DNA from: CAIKMD01 sp035552195
GTDB taxonomy: Bacteria; Pseudomonadota; Alphaproteobacteria; ATCC43930; CGMCC-115725
DNA length: 64,000 nt
Direction of reading: 5' to 3'
NCBI GenBank assembly: GCA_035552195.1
Contig: DASZLU010000115.1
Span: 41,588 to 105,587 of the forward strand
How positions within the stretch are numbered: position 1 is the stretch's first letter; every line of letters starts with the position of its first letter. Shown in pieces: positions 44,495 to 53,453 of the stretch. A program made the translations under genes and the position numbers. A model generated the notes under the pieces. That model was not told where the DNA came from. It did no database searches and was given only the letters and a program-made list of their open reading frames with translations.

Positions 44495-44563
44495 GCCCGC
44501 TTGCATGGCGGCCGAGAGCGCTATGATCGCCACAAAATCGAACCGGCGGGGTGTGATTGAGCC

Positions 44564-46117
44564 ATGAATGGTGCAGAGAGCCTGGTCCAGACGCTGTTGG
44601 CCAATGGGGTGGACACGTGTTTCGCCAATCCCGGCACGTCCGAGATGCATTTCGTCGCGGCGCTCGACCGCAACCGGGATATGCGCTGCGTGCTTGGCCT
44701 GTTCGAAGGCGTCGTGACCGGCGCGGCTGACGGCTATTACCGGATGCTGGAGCGGCCGGCCGCGACCTTGCTGCATCTCGGTCCGGGCCTGGGCAACGGC
44801 ATCGCCAACCTGCACAACGCCAAGAAGGCGCAATCCGGCATCCTTAACATCGTCGGCGAGCATGTGACGACGCATCTGCCGCTCAACCCCCCGCTCGCCG
44901 CGGATATCGAAGGCTTGGCGCGGCCGGTCTCGGCCTGGGTGCGGACGGCGCTCGATGCGTCGTCGATCGCGCCGCTGACCGCCGAAGCACTTGCGGCCGT
45001 CGCCGGGCCGCCGCCGGGTATCGCGACCTTGATCTTGCCGGGTGACGCGGCTTGGGGCGTGACCGAGGGCAGGGCCGTGGGCGCCAAGCCGGTCGCGTCC
45101 CAGCACAAGCGCGTCGCCGGCGATGTGATCGACAAAGCGGCGCGCTTGCTGCGCTCCGGCGAGCCGACGCTCGTTATCCTCGCCGGGCCGGCGCTCAAAG
45201 GCGCGGCGCTCGATCGCGCGGGCGAGATCGCCGGCAAGACCGGGTGCCGCATCGCGACGCAGTTCTTCAGCGCGCGGCTGGAGCGCGGCGCCGGACGCGT
45301 GAAGCTCGAGCGCATTCCCTATGCCGTCGATCAGGCGCTGACGATGCTGAAGCCGTTCCGGCACATCATCACGGTCTGCACCGAGGAGCCGATCGCCTTC
45401 TTCGCCTACCCGGGCAAGCCGAGCAAATTGAAGCCTGAAGGCTGCGACGTGCTCGAACTCTGCTCGATGCAGGACGATTGCCTGCAGGCGCTCGCCGATC
45501 TCGCCGAAGCGGTCGGCGCCAAGGACAAGGACCGGCGGCCGGTGCAGGCGGTCGCCGAAAAGCAGCGGCCAAGCGGCGCGCTCAACGCCGAGAATCTTGC
45601 GCAGGCCTTGCTGGCGACGATGCCGGAAGGCTGCATCCTCGTCGATGAATCGGTGACGACGGGCCGCGAATCCTTCGGTGTCACCGCCGGTGCCGCGCCG
45701 CACGACAACATCCAGAACATGGGCGGATCGATCGGCTTCGGCACGCCGCTCTCGACCGGCGCCGCGATCGCCTGTCCTGACCGGCCGGTCCTCTGCGTTG
45801 TCGGCGACGGCAGCGCGATGTACACGATCCAGTCGCTGTGGACGCAGATGCGCGAAGGGCTCAACGTCACGACCGTCGTTTGTGCCAACCGCAGCTATCA
45901 GATCCTCAAGAACGAATTCAAAGCCGTCGGCGCCGGCGTGCCCGGCTCCAACGCGCTCAGCATGCTCGACATCGACAACCCGACGCTCGATTTCGTGGCG
46001 CTCGCCAAAGGCATGGGGATGGGCGCAACGCGCGTCTCGACCGCCGACGATCTCTGCCGCGCCATCGAGCGCGGCTTCGCCGACCCGGGCCCGACGCTGA
46101 TCGAGGCGGTGCTGTGA
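44564..46117 (+). CDS. ThDP-dependent enzyme, acetolactate synthase-like
   Basis: 517 residues. MNGAESLVQTLLANGVDTCF, LFEGVVTGAADGYYRML (with the activating Glu), and CVVGDGSAMYTIQSLWTQMR in the cofactor domain give a full ThDP fold. It is shorter than biosynthetic acetolactate synthases (about 560-600) and lies in a catabolic neighbourhood, so benzoylformate decarboxylase-like or carboligase activity is more likely than branched-chain synthesis. It converges with the Rieske ferredoxin gene. Confidence 0.88.
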   Translation: MNGAESLVQTLLANGVDTCFANPGTSEMHFVAALDRNRDMRCVLGLFEGVVTGAADGYYRMLERPAATLLHLGPGLGNGIANLHNAKKAQSGILNIVGEHVTTHLPLNPPLAADIEGLARPVSAWVRTALDASSIAPLTAEALAAVAGPPPGIATLILPGDAAWGVTEGRAVGAKPVASQHKRVAGDVIDKAARLLRSGEPTLVILAGPALKGAALDRAGEIAGKTGCRIATQFFSARLERGAGRVKLERIPYAVDQALTMLKPFRHIITVCTEEPIAFFAYPGKPSKLKPEGCDVLELCSMQDDCLQALADLAEAVGAKDKDRRPVQAVAEKQRPSGALNAENLAQALLATMPEGCILVDESVTTGRESFGVTAGAAPHDNIQNMGGSIGFGTPLSTGAAIACPDRPVLCVVGDGSAMYTIQSLWTQMREGLNVTTVVCANRSYQILKNEFKAVGAGVPGSNALSMLDIDNPTLDFVALAKGMGMGATRVSTADDLCRAIERGFADPGPTLIEAVL

Positions 46118-46127
46118 TGCCGGTGGA

Positions 46128-46541
46128 TCAAACCTCGATAAGCACATACTCCTCGTCGACCGAGACCTGGAACGTCTCGGCGACGTAGGGGCCTTTCGTC
46201 AGTTGTGCGCCGCTTTCGACGACGGCTGGATAGTTGCGTGCTTTGAGCGTCGTCGGATCGCACCACGCTTCGCCGGTGCGAAGCTCGAACTGCCAGCCAT
46301 GCCAGGGACAGCGCAGCATCGGCCGGTCCGCGGCGAGCTTGTAGTGGCCGGGTTCCGTGACTTCCGCCGGGCGCGTGATCGTGCCATGGCACAGCGCGGC
46401 GCCGGCGTGCGGGCAGCGGTTGAAGAAGGCGAAATAAGTGCCGCCGACGTTGAAGACGGCGATCTCGCGTCCTTTGACGGTGACGAGCTTGCGGCTCCCC
46501 GGCGCGATCTCGCCGACCGTCGCCACGACGTGGCGTGTCAT
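46128..46541 (-). CDS. Rieske-type 2Fe-2S ferredoxin
   Basis: 137 residues from the ATG at 46541, coupled to the upstream gene by ATGA. The cluster motifs FNRCPHAGAALCHG and LRCPWHGWQFEL contribute C-x-H and C-x-x-H. The small size fits ferredoxins that pass electrons to Rieske oxygenases. No oxygenase is adjacent; the nearest is at 302-1585. It may serve an oxygenase elsewhere in the genome. Confidence 0.9.
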   Translation of the reverse strand: MTRHVVATVGEIAPGSRKLVTVKGREIAVFNVGGTYFAFFNRCPHAGAALCHGTITRPAEVTEPGHYKLAADRPMLRCPWHGWQFELRTGEAWCDPTTLKARNYPAVVESGAQLTKGPYVAETFQVSVDEEYVLIEV

Positions 46542-47659
46542 TGGGGGCGCGTCATCGAGCCGAGCCCGTAGAGCTTTGCGGCGTTGCCGTAAAACAATTG
46601 CTGCTTTTGCGCCTCGGACAGCTTCACCTTGAACACCGTATGCGGATCGTCGAAATCCCAATGCGGATAATCGGTCGAGAACAGCAGCCGGTCCCAGCCG
46701 ATCCAATCGAATAGATGGATCAGATCCTCCGGCGTCTCCGGCTCTTCGATCGGCTGGGTCGTGTACCAGATATGCTCGCGGATATATTCCGATGGCGGCC
46801 GCTTCAGATGCGGAACCTCGTCGCGCATTTTCGCCCAGTGCCGGTCGAGCCGCCAGGAGAGGGCCGGCACCCAGCCGAAGCCGCCCTCGATCAGCACGAC
46901 TTTGAGCGACGGGAATTCCTCGAACACGCCTTCGAGCACGAGGCTCGTCACCAGCCCCTGCATCGATTGAACATTGTTGTGATGTTCCTCGATATAGAAA
47001 GAGGGTGAGCCCGACGCGGTCGAGGTATGGCCGTTGACGCCTGAGACATGCAGCCCGATCGGCAGGCCGTGCTCGACCGCTTCGCGATAGATCGGCCAAT
47101 AGCGCCGCCGGCCCAGCGGCTCGTCGGAGCGCGGCGGCAAAGAGATCTGGATGAAATCGGGATTGCCGGCGTGGCGCTCGATCTCCTTGATCGCCGCCTC
47201 CGGCCATTCCTGCGTGACCGCGATCGAGCCTTTGAGGCGCTTGTCGCGCCCTGTCCAATGCTCGAGCTGCCATTGATTGAGCGCCGAGGACAGCGCCGCG
47301 CCGAATTCGAGATTGCGCTGCGAATTACCGTTCGGCCGCAAAGGCTGCAACACGCCGAACGCGACGCCGTTCGGATCGAGATGCTGTTCTTGCATGAACG
47401 GCAGATGCGAGCCGGGCAGGCCGCCGCCGGGCGGCCAGGCATCGGCGCGCGACACCGCCGGCTGCATGCGCGGATGCGATAGCGTTTTCGCAAGGCCCTG
47501 GCGAACGAACTCGCCGTACGTGACGATGTGTTCCTGCCAGCGCTTGGCGAGAAACGGATTGAGATCGCTCAGCGATCCCATCGTCGGATGAATGTCGCAG
47601 TCGATGACTTTGAGCCGGGTCTCCGCCTGCGGATTGCGCTCCAGCACATCGATCGTCAT
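46538..47659 (-). CDS. Amidohydrolase_2-family protein (ACMSD-like)
   Basis: 373 residues from the ATG at 47659, coupled to the next upstream gene (ATGA). Open frame continuing upstream to 48667 is only shadow of that gene. VIDCDIHPTMGSLSD, IGLHVSGVNG, VLIEGGFGWVPALSWRLDRH and LLFSTDYPHWDFDDPHTVFK carry the metal and catalytic residues. It belongs to the same broad family as 14948. Substrate unknown. Confidence 0.88.
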   Translation of the reverse strand: MTIDVLERNPQAETRLKVIDCDIHPTMGSLSDLNPFLAKRWQEHIVTYGEFVRQGLAKTLSHPRMQPAVSRADAWPPGGGLPGSHLPFMQEQHLDPNGVAFGVLQPLRPNGNSQRNLEFGAALSSALNQWQLEHWTGRDKRLKGSIAVTQEWPEAAIKEIERHAGNPDFIQISLPPRSDEPLGRRRYWPIYREAVEHGLPIGLHVSGVNGHTSTASGSPSFYIEEHHNNVQSMQGLVTSLVLEGVFEEFPSLKVVLIEGGFGWVPALSWRLDRHWAKMRDEVPHLKRPPSEYIREHIWYTTQPIEEPETPEDLIHLFDWIGWDRLLFSTDYPHWDFDDPHTVFKVKLSEAQKQQLFYGNAAKLYGLGSMTRPQ

Positions 47660-48771
47660 GTGACGCGCTCCCTTCCAATCGGTTGCGGCGCTTCGGTAAG
47701 CCGCGGATAGGTTTCGAGCGGATTGTCGACGAGGATCCGCCGCGCCAATGCGCCCGAGATTTCGCGCGGCAGCGCGGCGCTGCCGTCGAATTGCCAATGC
47801 GGATAATCGGTCGAAAACAACAATAGCCGGTCCGATCCCATCTGCTCCAGCACGCGCTCGAACTGCTCGGCACGCGGCGGCGCGTCGACGGGTTGCAGCG
47901 TGAAGCGAATATGGTCGCGCACGATCGCCGCAGGCGGCCGGTCGATCCAGGGAATTTCCATGCGCACGCCGCGCCAGGTCTTCTCGAAGCGCCACAGGCA
48001 CGCCGGCAGCCAGGTAAATCCGGACTCGATGAACACGGCTTTGAGCTTCGGGAATTTGACGAATACGCCTTCGGCGACGAGGCTCAAGAGCGCGCTCTCG
48101 AACGCGCCGGCATAGCTCACATAGTCTTCGAGGTAATAAGAGGGCCAGCCGCCGGGCGTCGGCGCATGGCGATAGGTGCTGCCGGCATGGATGCCGATCG
48201 GCAACCCATGCCGCTCTGCCGCGCGATAGATCGGCCAATAATGACGCCGGCCCAGCGGCATCTCTTCGCCTGCGAGCATCAGCACCTGAACGAAGCGCTT
48301 GTCCTCGGCGCGGCGATCGATCTCTTCGACGGCGAGTTCGGGATTCTGCGTCGGGATCACGATCGAGGCGCGAAAGCGCGGTTCGCGGTCGAGCCATTCT
48401 TGCGCCAGCCAATCGTTGACCGCGCGACAAAACGCGGCACCCATATCCTCGCTGTGGAACATCTGCGCCGCATGGAGGCAATTGAGGATCGCGATGCGCG
48501 AGCCGAACCCATCGAGCGCTTGCCGGCGCAGCTGCTCGAAATCGCTGCCCGGCGACCCTTGTTCCGGCCGCCAATCCGCGCGCCCGGAAAGCGGCGCGCC
48601 CGGCGGGTAGGAAGTCAGATCCAGGCTGAGCCGATCGATGCCGCGGGCGACGATCGCATCGCGCCAATACTCGTCGAAATAGGGCAGGAGCGCCCGCGTC
48701 GACGGCACCGCCGGATGAACGTCGCAGTCAATTGCGTCTTGAGTCGGCGCATCTTGAGTCGGCAAGGACAT
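47656..48771 (-). CDS. Amidohydrolase_2-family protein, paralogue of the next gene
   Basis: 371 residues from the ATG at 48771; a TTG-started extension to 48813 is less likely. AIDCDVHPAVPSTRALLPYF, IGIHAGSTYRHAP, VFIESGFTWLPACLWRFEKT and LLLFSTDYPHWQFDGSAALP align along the length with the downstream gene, so the two are tandem paralogues. Together with the ferredoxin they form one three-gene operon. Metal-ligand DxH and the terminal Asp are present. Confidence 0.88.
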   Translation of the reverse strand: MSLPTQDAPTQDAIDCDVHPAVPSTRALLPYFDEYWRDAIVARGIDRLSLDLTSYPPGAPLSGRADWRPEQGSPGSDFEQLRRQALDGFGSRIAILNCLHAAQMFHSEDMGAAFCRAVNDWLAQEWLDREPRFRASIVIPTQNPELAVEEIDRRAEDKRFVQVLMLAGEEMPLGRRHYWPIYRAAERHGLPIGIHAGSTYRHAPTPGGWPSYYLEDYVSYAGAFESALLSLVAEGVFVKFPKLKAVFIESGFTWLPACLWRFEKTWRGVRMEIPWIDRPPAAIVRDHIRFTLQPVDAPPRAEQFERVLEQMGSDRLLLFSTDYPHWQFDGSAALPREISGALARRILVDNPLETYPRLTEAPQPIGRERVT

Positions 48772-48937
48772 GGCGTGACGCGATCCTGCAGCCGCTTCGG
48801 GTGATCGTTCCAATTGTGGGCGCGCCGCTTAAGAGAGGCAAGGGTACCGTCCGATTGCGCTTTTGACGTTGATCGGCAGTACCTTCATGATGGGTTCAGG
48901 CAATGTGGCCCGAGACCACAAAAAGGGGAGACGCGCC

Positions 48938-50134
48938 ATGCAGTACAATACCGACCGCATCCGTACCTCGCATGTGGGCAGATTGCCGACCCCCAAGGAT
49001 TTCGCCGACATGCCGGCGCGCCTTGCCCGCGCCGACGTAACCGATCCCAAAGAGCTCGATGCTCAGGTCGTGCCCGTCGTCGCCGATATCGTGCGGCGTC
49101 AGGTCGATTCCGGAATCGACATCGTCAATGACGGCGAGTTCTGGACCGCCCACGGGATGAGCGGACATTACGCGGCGCATTTCTCGGGCCTCACGACCCG
49201 CGCGTTGCAGCCGGGCGAAGCTGCCTCCAGCCACCTTCGTACCCGCGAACGCGACGATTTTCCCGATTTCTATGCCGCGATGGATGAGCAGAAGACGATG
49301 TTCTTCGTGCCCGGCGAGCGCCCGGTGGCACGGCCGCCCGAGCGCACGGTCTTACGCAGCCCGTTGAAGTCTCGCGGGCCCGAGGCGATCAAGCGCGAGA
49401 TCGGCGTTTTCAAAGCCGCGATCGAACGTTCCGGCGCCAAGGTCGAGGAAGCGTTTCTGGCGGTTCTCGCGCCCGGCTGGTTCGATCACTTCATTCACAA
49501 TGAATATTACGCGACCGACGAGGAATTCCTCTTCGCGCTCGCCGATGCCATTGCCGAGGAATACCGTGCGGTCGTCGATGCGGGCTTCATCCTTCAGATC
49601 GACGATCCGGGCCTGCCCGATTGGTGGGACATGCTGAAGCCCGCGCCCAGCGTCGACGCCTACCGCAAATTCGCGCAGCTTCGCATCGATGCCGTGAACC
49701 GCGCTTTGAAGGGCATTCCCGAGGACAAGGTGCGCTATCACTTGTGCTGGGGCAGTTGGCACGGGCCGCACACCCACGATCTGCCGCTGGAGCATATCGT
49801 CGACCTGGTGCTGCAAGTGAATGCGCGGACTTATTCCTTCGAGGCCGGCAATGTGCGTCACGAGCATGAGTGGCGCGTCTGGAAAGAAGCGCGTCTGCCG
49901 AAGAGTAAAATCCTTATGCCGGGCGTCGTGAGCCACGCCACGAACCTCGTCGAGCATCCCGATCTCGTTGCCGAGCGTATCCTGCGCTACGCCGAGATCG
50001 TCGGGCGCGAGAACGTGATCGCGGGCACCGATTGCGGTCTCGGCAATCGTGTCCATCCCGAGATCGCTTGGGCCAAGCTCGCGAGCCTTGCCGAAGGCGC
50101 GCGCCGCGCCACCCGTCAGTTATGGGGGCGTTGA
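48938..50134 (+). CDS. MetE-like zinc-dependent methyltransferase
   Basis: 398 residues from the ATG at 48938 (AAAGGGGAG upstream). The zinc ligands of the MetE C-terminal domain are all in place: His268 and Cys270 (YHLCWG), Glu302 (FEAGN) and Cys366 (TDCGLG). The N-terminal MetE half is absent, as in catabolic or archaeal MetE-like proteins. It would transfer a methyl group from a methyl donor such as methyl-THF or a methylated compound to a thiol or other acceptor. The nearest folate gene is the MetF-like protein at 33427. Confidence 0.85.
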   Translation: MQYNTDRIRTSHVGRLPTPKDFADMPARLARADVTDPKELDAQVVPVVADIVRRQVDSGIDIVNDGEFWTAHGMSGHYAAHFSGLTTRALQPGEAASSHLRTRERDDFPDFYAAMDEQKTMFFVPGERPVARPPERTVLRSPLKSRGPEAIKREIGVFKAAIERSGAKVEEAFLAVLAPGWFDHFIHNEYYATDEEFLFALADAIAEEYRAVVDAGFILQIDDPGLPDWWDMLKPAPSVDAYRKFAQLRIDAVNRALKGIPEDKVRYHLCWGSWHGPHTHDLPLEHIVDLVLQVNARTYSFEAGNVRHEHEWRVWKEARLPKSKILMPGVVSHATNLVEHPDLVAERILRYAEIVGRENVIAGTDCGLGNRVHPEIAWAKLASLAEGARRATRQLWGR

Positions 50135-50147
50135 AGCGCGAAGCCGA

Positions 50148-50705
50148 TCACGCCGACCGCAGCCCACCGTTGGCGCGACGCTCGACTTTCGGACGGACTT
50201 CCTGCGGGCGCGTCGAAATCGCCTCTGTATCCCCTCGCTGCCTGGCTCGGCGCCGGCTGACATTGATAATCTTGGACTGCGGTGCCTTTGCGGGCAATTC
50301 ATCGAGCGCTTCCGCGATGCTTGCCCGGTAGCGCAGAGCCACGATCTTAAACTCGGCGGCGGGCGGCATATTCTCGTCGTCGAAGCCGCAGCGCGCGCGC
50401 CAATGCACGGCGTCTTCCCATTCGACCGGTGCCTGGGGATGCCATTTGCGCGTCGCCGGTGAGTAAACCAAGACCTGAAGCGGCACGCGGCGGGGCGAAG
50501 AACTTCCGTGCACGTAGTAGACCGGCGGAACCCAGGCGCTGCGAGCGGGGGAGATGATCTTGATCGTGACGGGCCGGAACCTGGACCAGAGAAATGCCGC
50601 GAGCCCCAAGCCGACAACGATCAGGCCAAGGATCTCGTAGACGCCTAAAGACTGGGTCTTGATCGCACTCTGAAGCGTCGCCAGCAGATCCGTGAAAACG
50701 TCCAT
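50148..50705 (-). CDS. Hypothetical membrane-anchored protein
   Basis: 185 residues from the ATG at 50705 (start by position and length, not strong SD). One membrane helix (LGVYEILGLIVVGLGLAAFL) near residue 30, then a soluble beta-rich domain (WVPPVYYVHGSSSPRRVPLQ VLVYSPATRKWHPQAPVEWE) and a basic tail. No family recognised. It converges with the methyltransferase gene at 50134. Confidence 0.6.
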   Translation of the reverse strand: MDVFTDLLATLQSAIKTQSLGVYEILGLIVVGLGLAAFLWSRFRPVTIKIISPARSAWVPPVYYVHGSSSPRRVPLQVLVYSPATRKWHPQAPVEWEDAVHWRARCGFDDENMPPAAEFKIVALRYRASIAEALDELPAKAPQSKIINVSRRRARQRGDTEAISTRPQEVRPKVERRANGGLRSA

Positions 50706-50777
50706 CTTGCCCCACAACGCATCGCAGCTCTTATCATAAACACAGCTCGAGCGCTGCGGGTTGCACGTCAATATCGC

Positions 50778-50972
50778 GTGGACACGCGAACACCGATCGC
50801 GCGGCCGCTCATCGACCGCTCCCGCGCATCGGAAACTTCGGCAGAGGAACGTTTCAATGCGGTGACGTGTTTCGGCCGCATCCGGAGGAATCACACATAT
50901 GAACCAACTCACTACCTGGTTGGACTAATCGTCGACGTCCTTGCGATTCTATCGTTCTTCGGGCTTCGCTAA
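50778..50972 (+). pseudogene. Possible small membrane protein, poorly supported or frameshifted
   Basis: The frame from GTG 50778 ends in YLVGLIVDVLAILSFFGLR, a likely membrane helix. A good ribosome site (GGAGG before ATG 50899) leads into a different frame that stops after nine codons (MNQLTTWLD), so the helix is reached only by a one-base shift. It looks like a decayed small gene. Confidence is low. Confidence 0.25.
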
Positions 50973-51235
50973 TGTCTGCCGTCGCCGAAGCTGCTGCGGG
51001 AACGGCAGTGCGTCGATCGTCGCGGGCGCGTTGCCACGGCTGCGCTGGCGATCGTGCTTGATACCTTTGCGGCGGCGGTGGGGCTTGGCGTGAGCTCGAC
51101 AGCTTCGACGTGGCGCGATTTACGGCCGTATTGGGCAGCAAGCACCACAACGTGGGCGGCATTCCGATGTGGGGCGGCCACTAACTGCCGACTGTTGATC
51201 GGCACCGACGCGACCTTTCGGGAACGTCGCCGACG

Positions 51236-51264
51236 AGCGCTAACCGCAGCTTGCGGCTAGCGCT
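51236..51264. terminator. Strong hairpin, likely transcript end
   Basis: A 13-bp inverted repeat with one mismatch (AGCGCTAACCGCA / TGCGGCTAGCGCT) and a 3-base loop, 44 bases downstream of the secreted protein gene's stop at 51308. No T-run follows on either strand, so rho-independent termination is not certain. Confidence 0.5.
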
Positions 51265-51307
51265 CTCGTGTCCGCGGCCAGAATAGTCCGCTTACTGCAC
51301 GCGCACG

Positions 51308-53239
51308 TCACTGTCGTTGATGATGAGCGGCCTGAATTGTGAGGGTGAAGGCGGTTGAGTTGCTGATGCCGCCGCCGTTTCCGGTGATGGTTTCGGTGAC
51401 CGATCCAGCCGTCGCGTTGGCAGCGACGCTCACCGTCAACGTTGACGTATAGTTATTGGCCGCAGAGACCGTAGCGGGATCGAAGCTGCAGGTGATCGCC
51501 CCCGTACAGGTCGAGGTGAGCGCAACGGTCGAAGCGAAGCCATTTAACGGCGAAACAGTTACCTTCGACGAAGACTCAGACGTGCCGGTGACAAGTGTTA
51601 TCGGCGAAGTTACCCCGGTCAGCGCCAAAGAGAAATTACCGGGGCTCGTGCTCGCACCACCGGCGCAGGTCGAAAATTTGAACGAGCCGATATAGGTGTA
51701 CCAGTTGTAGCTGGACGTCACCGGCAGGAACTGGTTCGTGTACCAGAAGGTGCAATCATCGGTCGGGTCGATACGCATCGAGCTATAGTCGCCCCAGCGG
51801 GTGTAACCGGTTTGTGACCCGGCGCCGGCCTGCAGAACTGTTTCGCTTTCCATCGTGCCGGCAGGATCGGAAGGCGTGCGGCCGGTCACGACGACGCTCG
51901 GATAGACGCTGCTGCTCGATAAACTATAGCCGAGCGCGATGTCGCCCGACTGATCCATGGCGATACTGCCCATCCAGCGATAGGAACTGTCGGGGGCATA
52001 GGTTCCCTGTTGGGCAATCGCGAAAACGCCGGGCGAGCTCGAGCTCGCATCGAGCTCGTACCAGCGCGGACCAACGCTTGTTCCGGCAACGACCGAATGG
52101 TTGACCACCATGGCTTCGCGCGTGCCGAAGTTCCGGTAGGCGAGTCGGTACATTAAGCGGTCGCCCAGGGAATCCAGCTGGCGATTGGTTGCTGGCTGCG
52201 GAATGCAAGTCCCGCCGCCGCAAGCTTCTTGGAATGAGGTGATAGCGATATTCGTCGGCGCGCTGAGGGTCGATGCGCTCGGGTTCGAGAAATTCGGCGC
52301 GAGCTTGCGGAGAGCGAGGTTCGTCGAACTGTTGAAATCGAGGAAATAGCCGGGCTCGCCATCGGTCGGCGCGGTCGGGCCGTCGAGATCGGAGGGCAGC
52401 ACACCGCCGTCGGTGACTTTGAAACACACGGATGCGGGAGAGGCCGCGCCGTTCAACATCGCTGTGCGATCATAGGCGCAGAGATCGGCACCAACAAAAT
52501 TGGCGCCATTCGCGAAAAGATTATAGGTCGCGAGGTACGCGCCGTTGGTCGTCGTGGGCCACACGCCGAACTTCGGGTAATCGTTCAGATTGGTGCCGAA
52601 GCTATAAGAATAGAGACTATAGGCGAGAGTCGGATCGTTGGTTTTCGAAACGGCGATGCATTCGCCGTAAGGACTCTTCAAACTCGACAATTGGGTCACG
52701 ATCCAACGATCGGCCAATCGGTCGTACTGTACGACCGGATCGCCCGAGTTGTTTCGGGCGCAAGCGCCGCCAAGATTGGTCCATAGGCTGCTCAGCGACT
52801 TCGGGTAACCGGGTTGCATGACCCCGTTTTTGTCGAGGACCGCAATCTCGGAATTGACAACCTGAACGATGTCGTTCGGGCCCACCGCGATATTGGCGTC
52901 GGAGGGAAGATACCCGTCCTGGATAATGCCCTGGAAAGCCGGTGTCGGAATGACATCGAGCTTACGGCCGGCCTTGTTTTGCAACGCGCGATCGTTGGCG
53001 TGTTCTCCGCCGGGTACAGCGGATTGTCCTTCCGGCAAAGGATGCAGAGGAACGCCGAGCGGCGTTTCGCCTGCGACGGTCGGCCGGGCAGCCGGGGCGG
53101 TCCATAGCGGATCCGAACTTTGGCTCGAATTCGGATACACGATCGTCGGCGCGGTCGCGTCCTGAGCCTGCGAACGCGCCGGCACCAGCAGTAATTGCAC
53201 GGCAAGCGCCAACAGACCCGCGACTAGTGGTTTGTTCAT
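51308..53239 (-). CDS. Large secreted hypothetical protein with beta-rich domain
   Basis: 643 residues from the ATG at 53239 (GGGGGAA upstream). Signal peptide MNKPLVAGLLALAVQLLLVP ending ARSQA. The long middle (IIQDGYLPSDANIAVGPNDI, VAVSKTNDPTLAYSLYSYSF) suggests a propeller-like extracellular or surface protein, and the C-terminus resembles an Ig-like/SD repeat (NFSLALTGVTSPITLVTGTS then VALTSTCTGAITCSFDPATV). Function unknown. Possible promoter at 53339-53367. Confidence 0.7.
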   Translation of the reverse strand: MNKPLVAGLLALAVQLLLVPARSQAQDATAPTIVYPNSSQSSDPLWTAPAARPTVAGETPLGVPLHPLPEGQSAVPGGEHANDRALQNKAGRKLDVIPTPAFQGIIQDGYLPSDANIAVGPNDIVQVVNSEIAVLDKNGVMQPGYPKSLSSLWTNLGGACARNNSGDPVVQYDRLADRWIVTQLSSLKSPYGECIAVSKTNDPTLAYSLYSYSFGTNLNDYPKFGVWPTTTNGAYLATYNLFANGANFVGADLCAYDRTAMLNGAASPASVCFKVTDGGVLPSDLDGPTAPTDGEPGYFLDFNSSTNLALRKLAPNFSNPSASTLSAPTNIAITSFQEACGGGTCIPQPATNRQLDSLGDRLMYRLAYRNFGTREAMVVNHSVVAGTSVGPRWYELDASSSSPGVFAIAQQGTYAPDSSYRWMGSIAMDQSGDIALGYSLSSSSVYPSVVVTGRTPSDPAGTMESETVLQAGAGSQTGYTRWGDYSSMRIDPTDDCTFWYTNQFLPVTSSYNWYTYIGSFKFSTCAGGASTSPGNFSLALTGVTSPITLVTGTSESSSKVTVSPLNGFASTVALTSTCTGAITCSFDPATVSAANNYTSTLTVSVAANATAGSVTETITGNGGGISNSTAFTLTIQAAHHQRQ

Positions 53240-53338
53240 TTCCCCCGCCCCTAATAAATGTATTGTCACGAGTAATAGAACTCGAGACACTTGGTGAGCT
53301 TAATAAATAATCCGCTTGCCGGAGCAAGATCGTTTTCG

Positions 53339-53367
53339 ATTTTCTACGAGTTTTGGGTAATTGTCAA
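53339..53367 (-). promoter_or_regulatory. Possible sigma70-type promoter for the secreted protein gene
   Basis: Minus-strand TTGACA (53367-53362) followed 17 bases later by GAAAAT, or 15 bases later by TAGAAA, about 100 bases upstream of the ATG at 53239. The -35 is perfect and the -10 weak. No other strong candidate was seen in this gap. Confidence 0.35.
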
Positions 53368-53453
53368 ACAACCGCCTGATGGCAAAGGGCACCATTCATG
53401 CAGCGATATGTTGACGAGGTCGCCTTCAGCTTGATCGGATGCGTTCGGGGACG

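Larger units (their letters stand above)
50706..51307. other. 602-base stretch without a confident gene
   Basis: Mostly featureless. It holds a possible 64-codon frame (50778-50972), a short in-frame remnant ending FTAVLGSKHHNVGGIPMWGG near 51184 with no start, and a strong hairpin at 51236-51264. The remnants suggest decayed genes rather than regulatory sequence. Confidence 0.5.

Noticed and set aside
44420..46147. 575-codon minus-strand frame opposite the ThDP enzyme
   Set aside because: Antisense shadow; runs over the small membrane gene start without a motif.
46538..48667. A single 709-residue fusion protein on the minus strand
   Set aside because: The upstream part is another frame of the paralogous amidohydrolase; the ATG at 47659 overlaps its stop as ATGA, giving two normal-length proteins.
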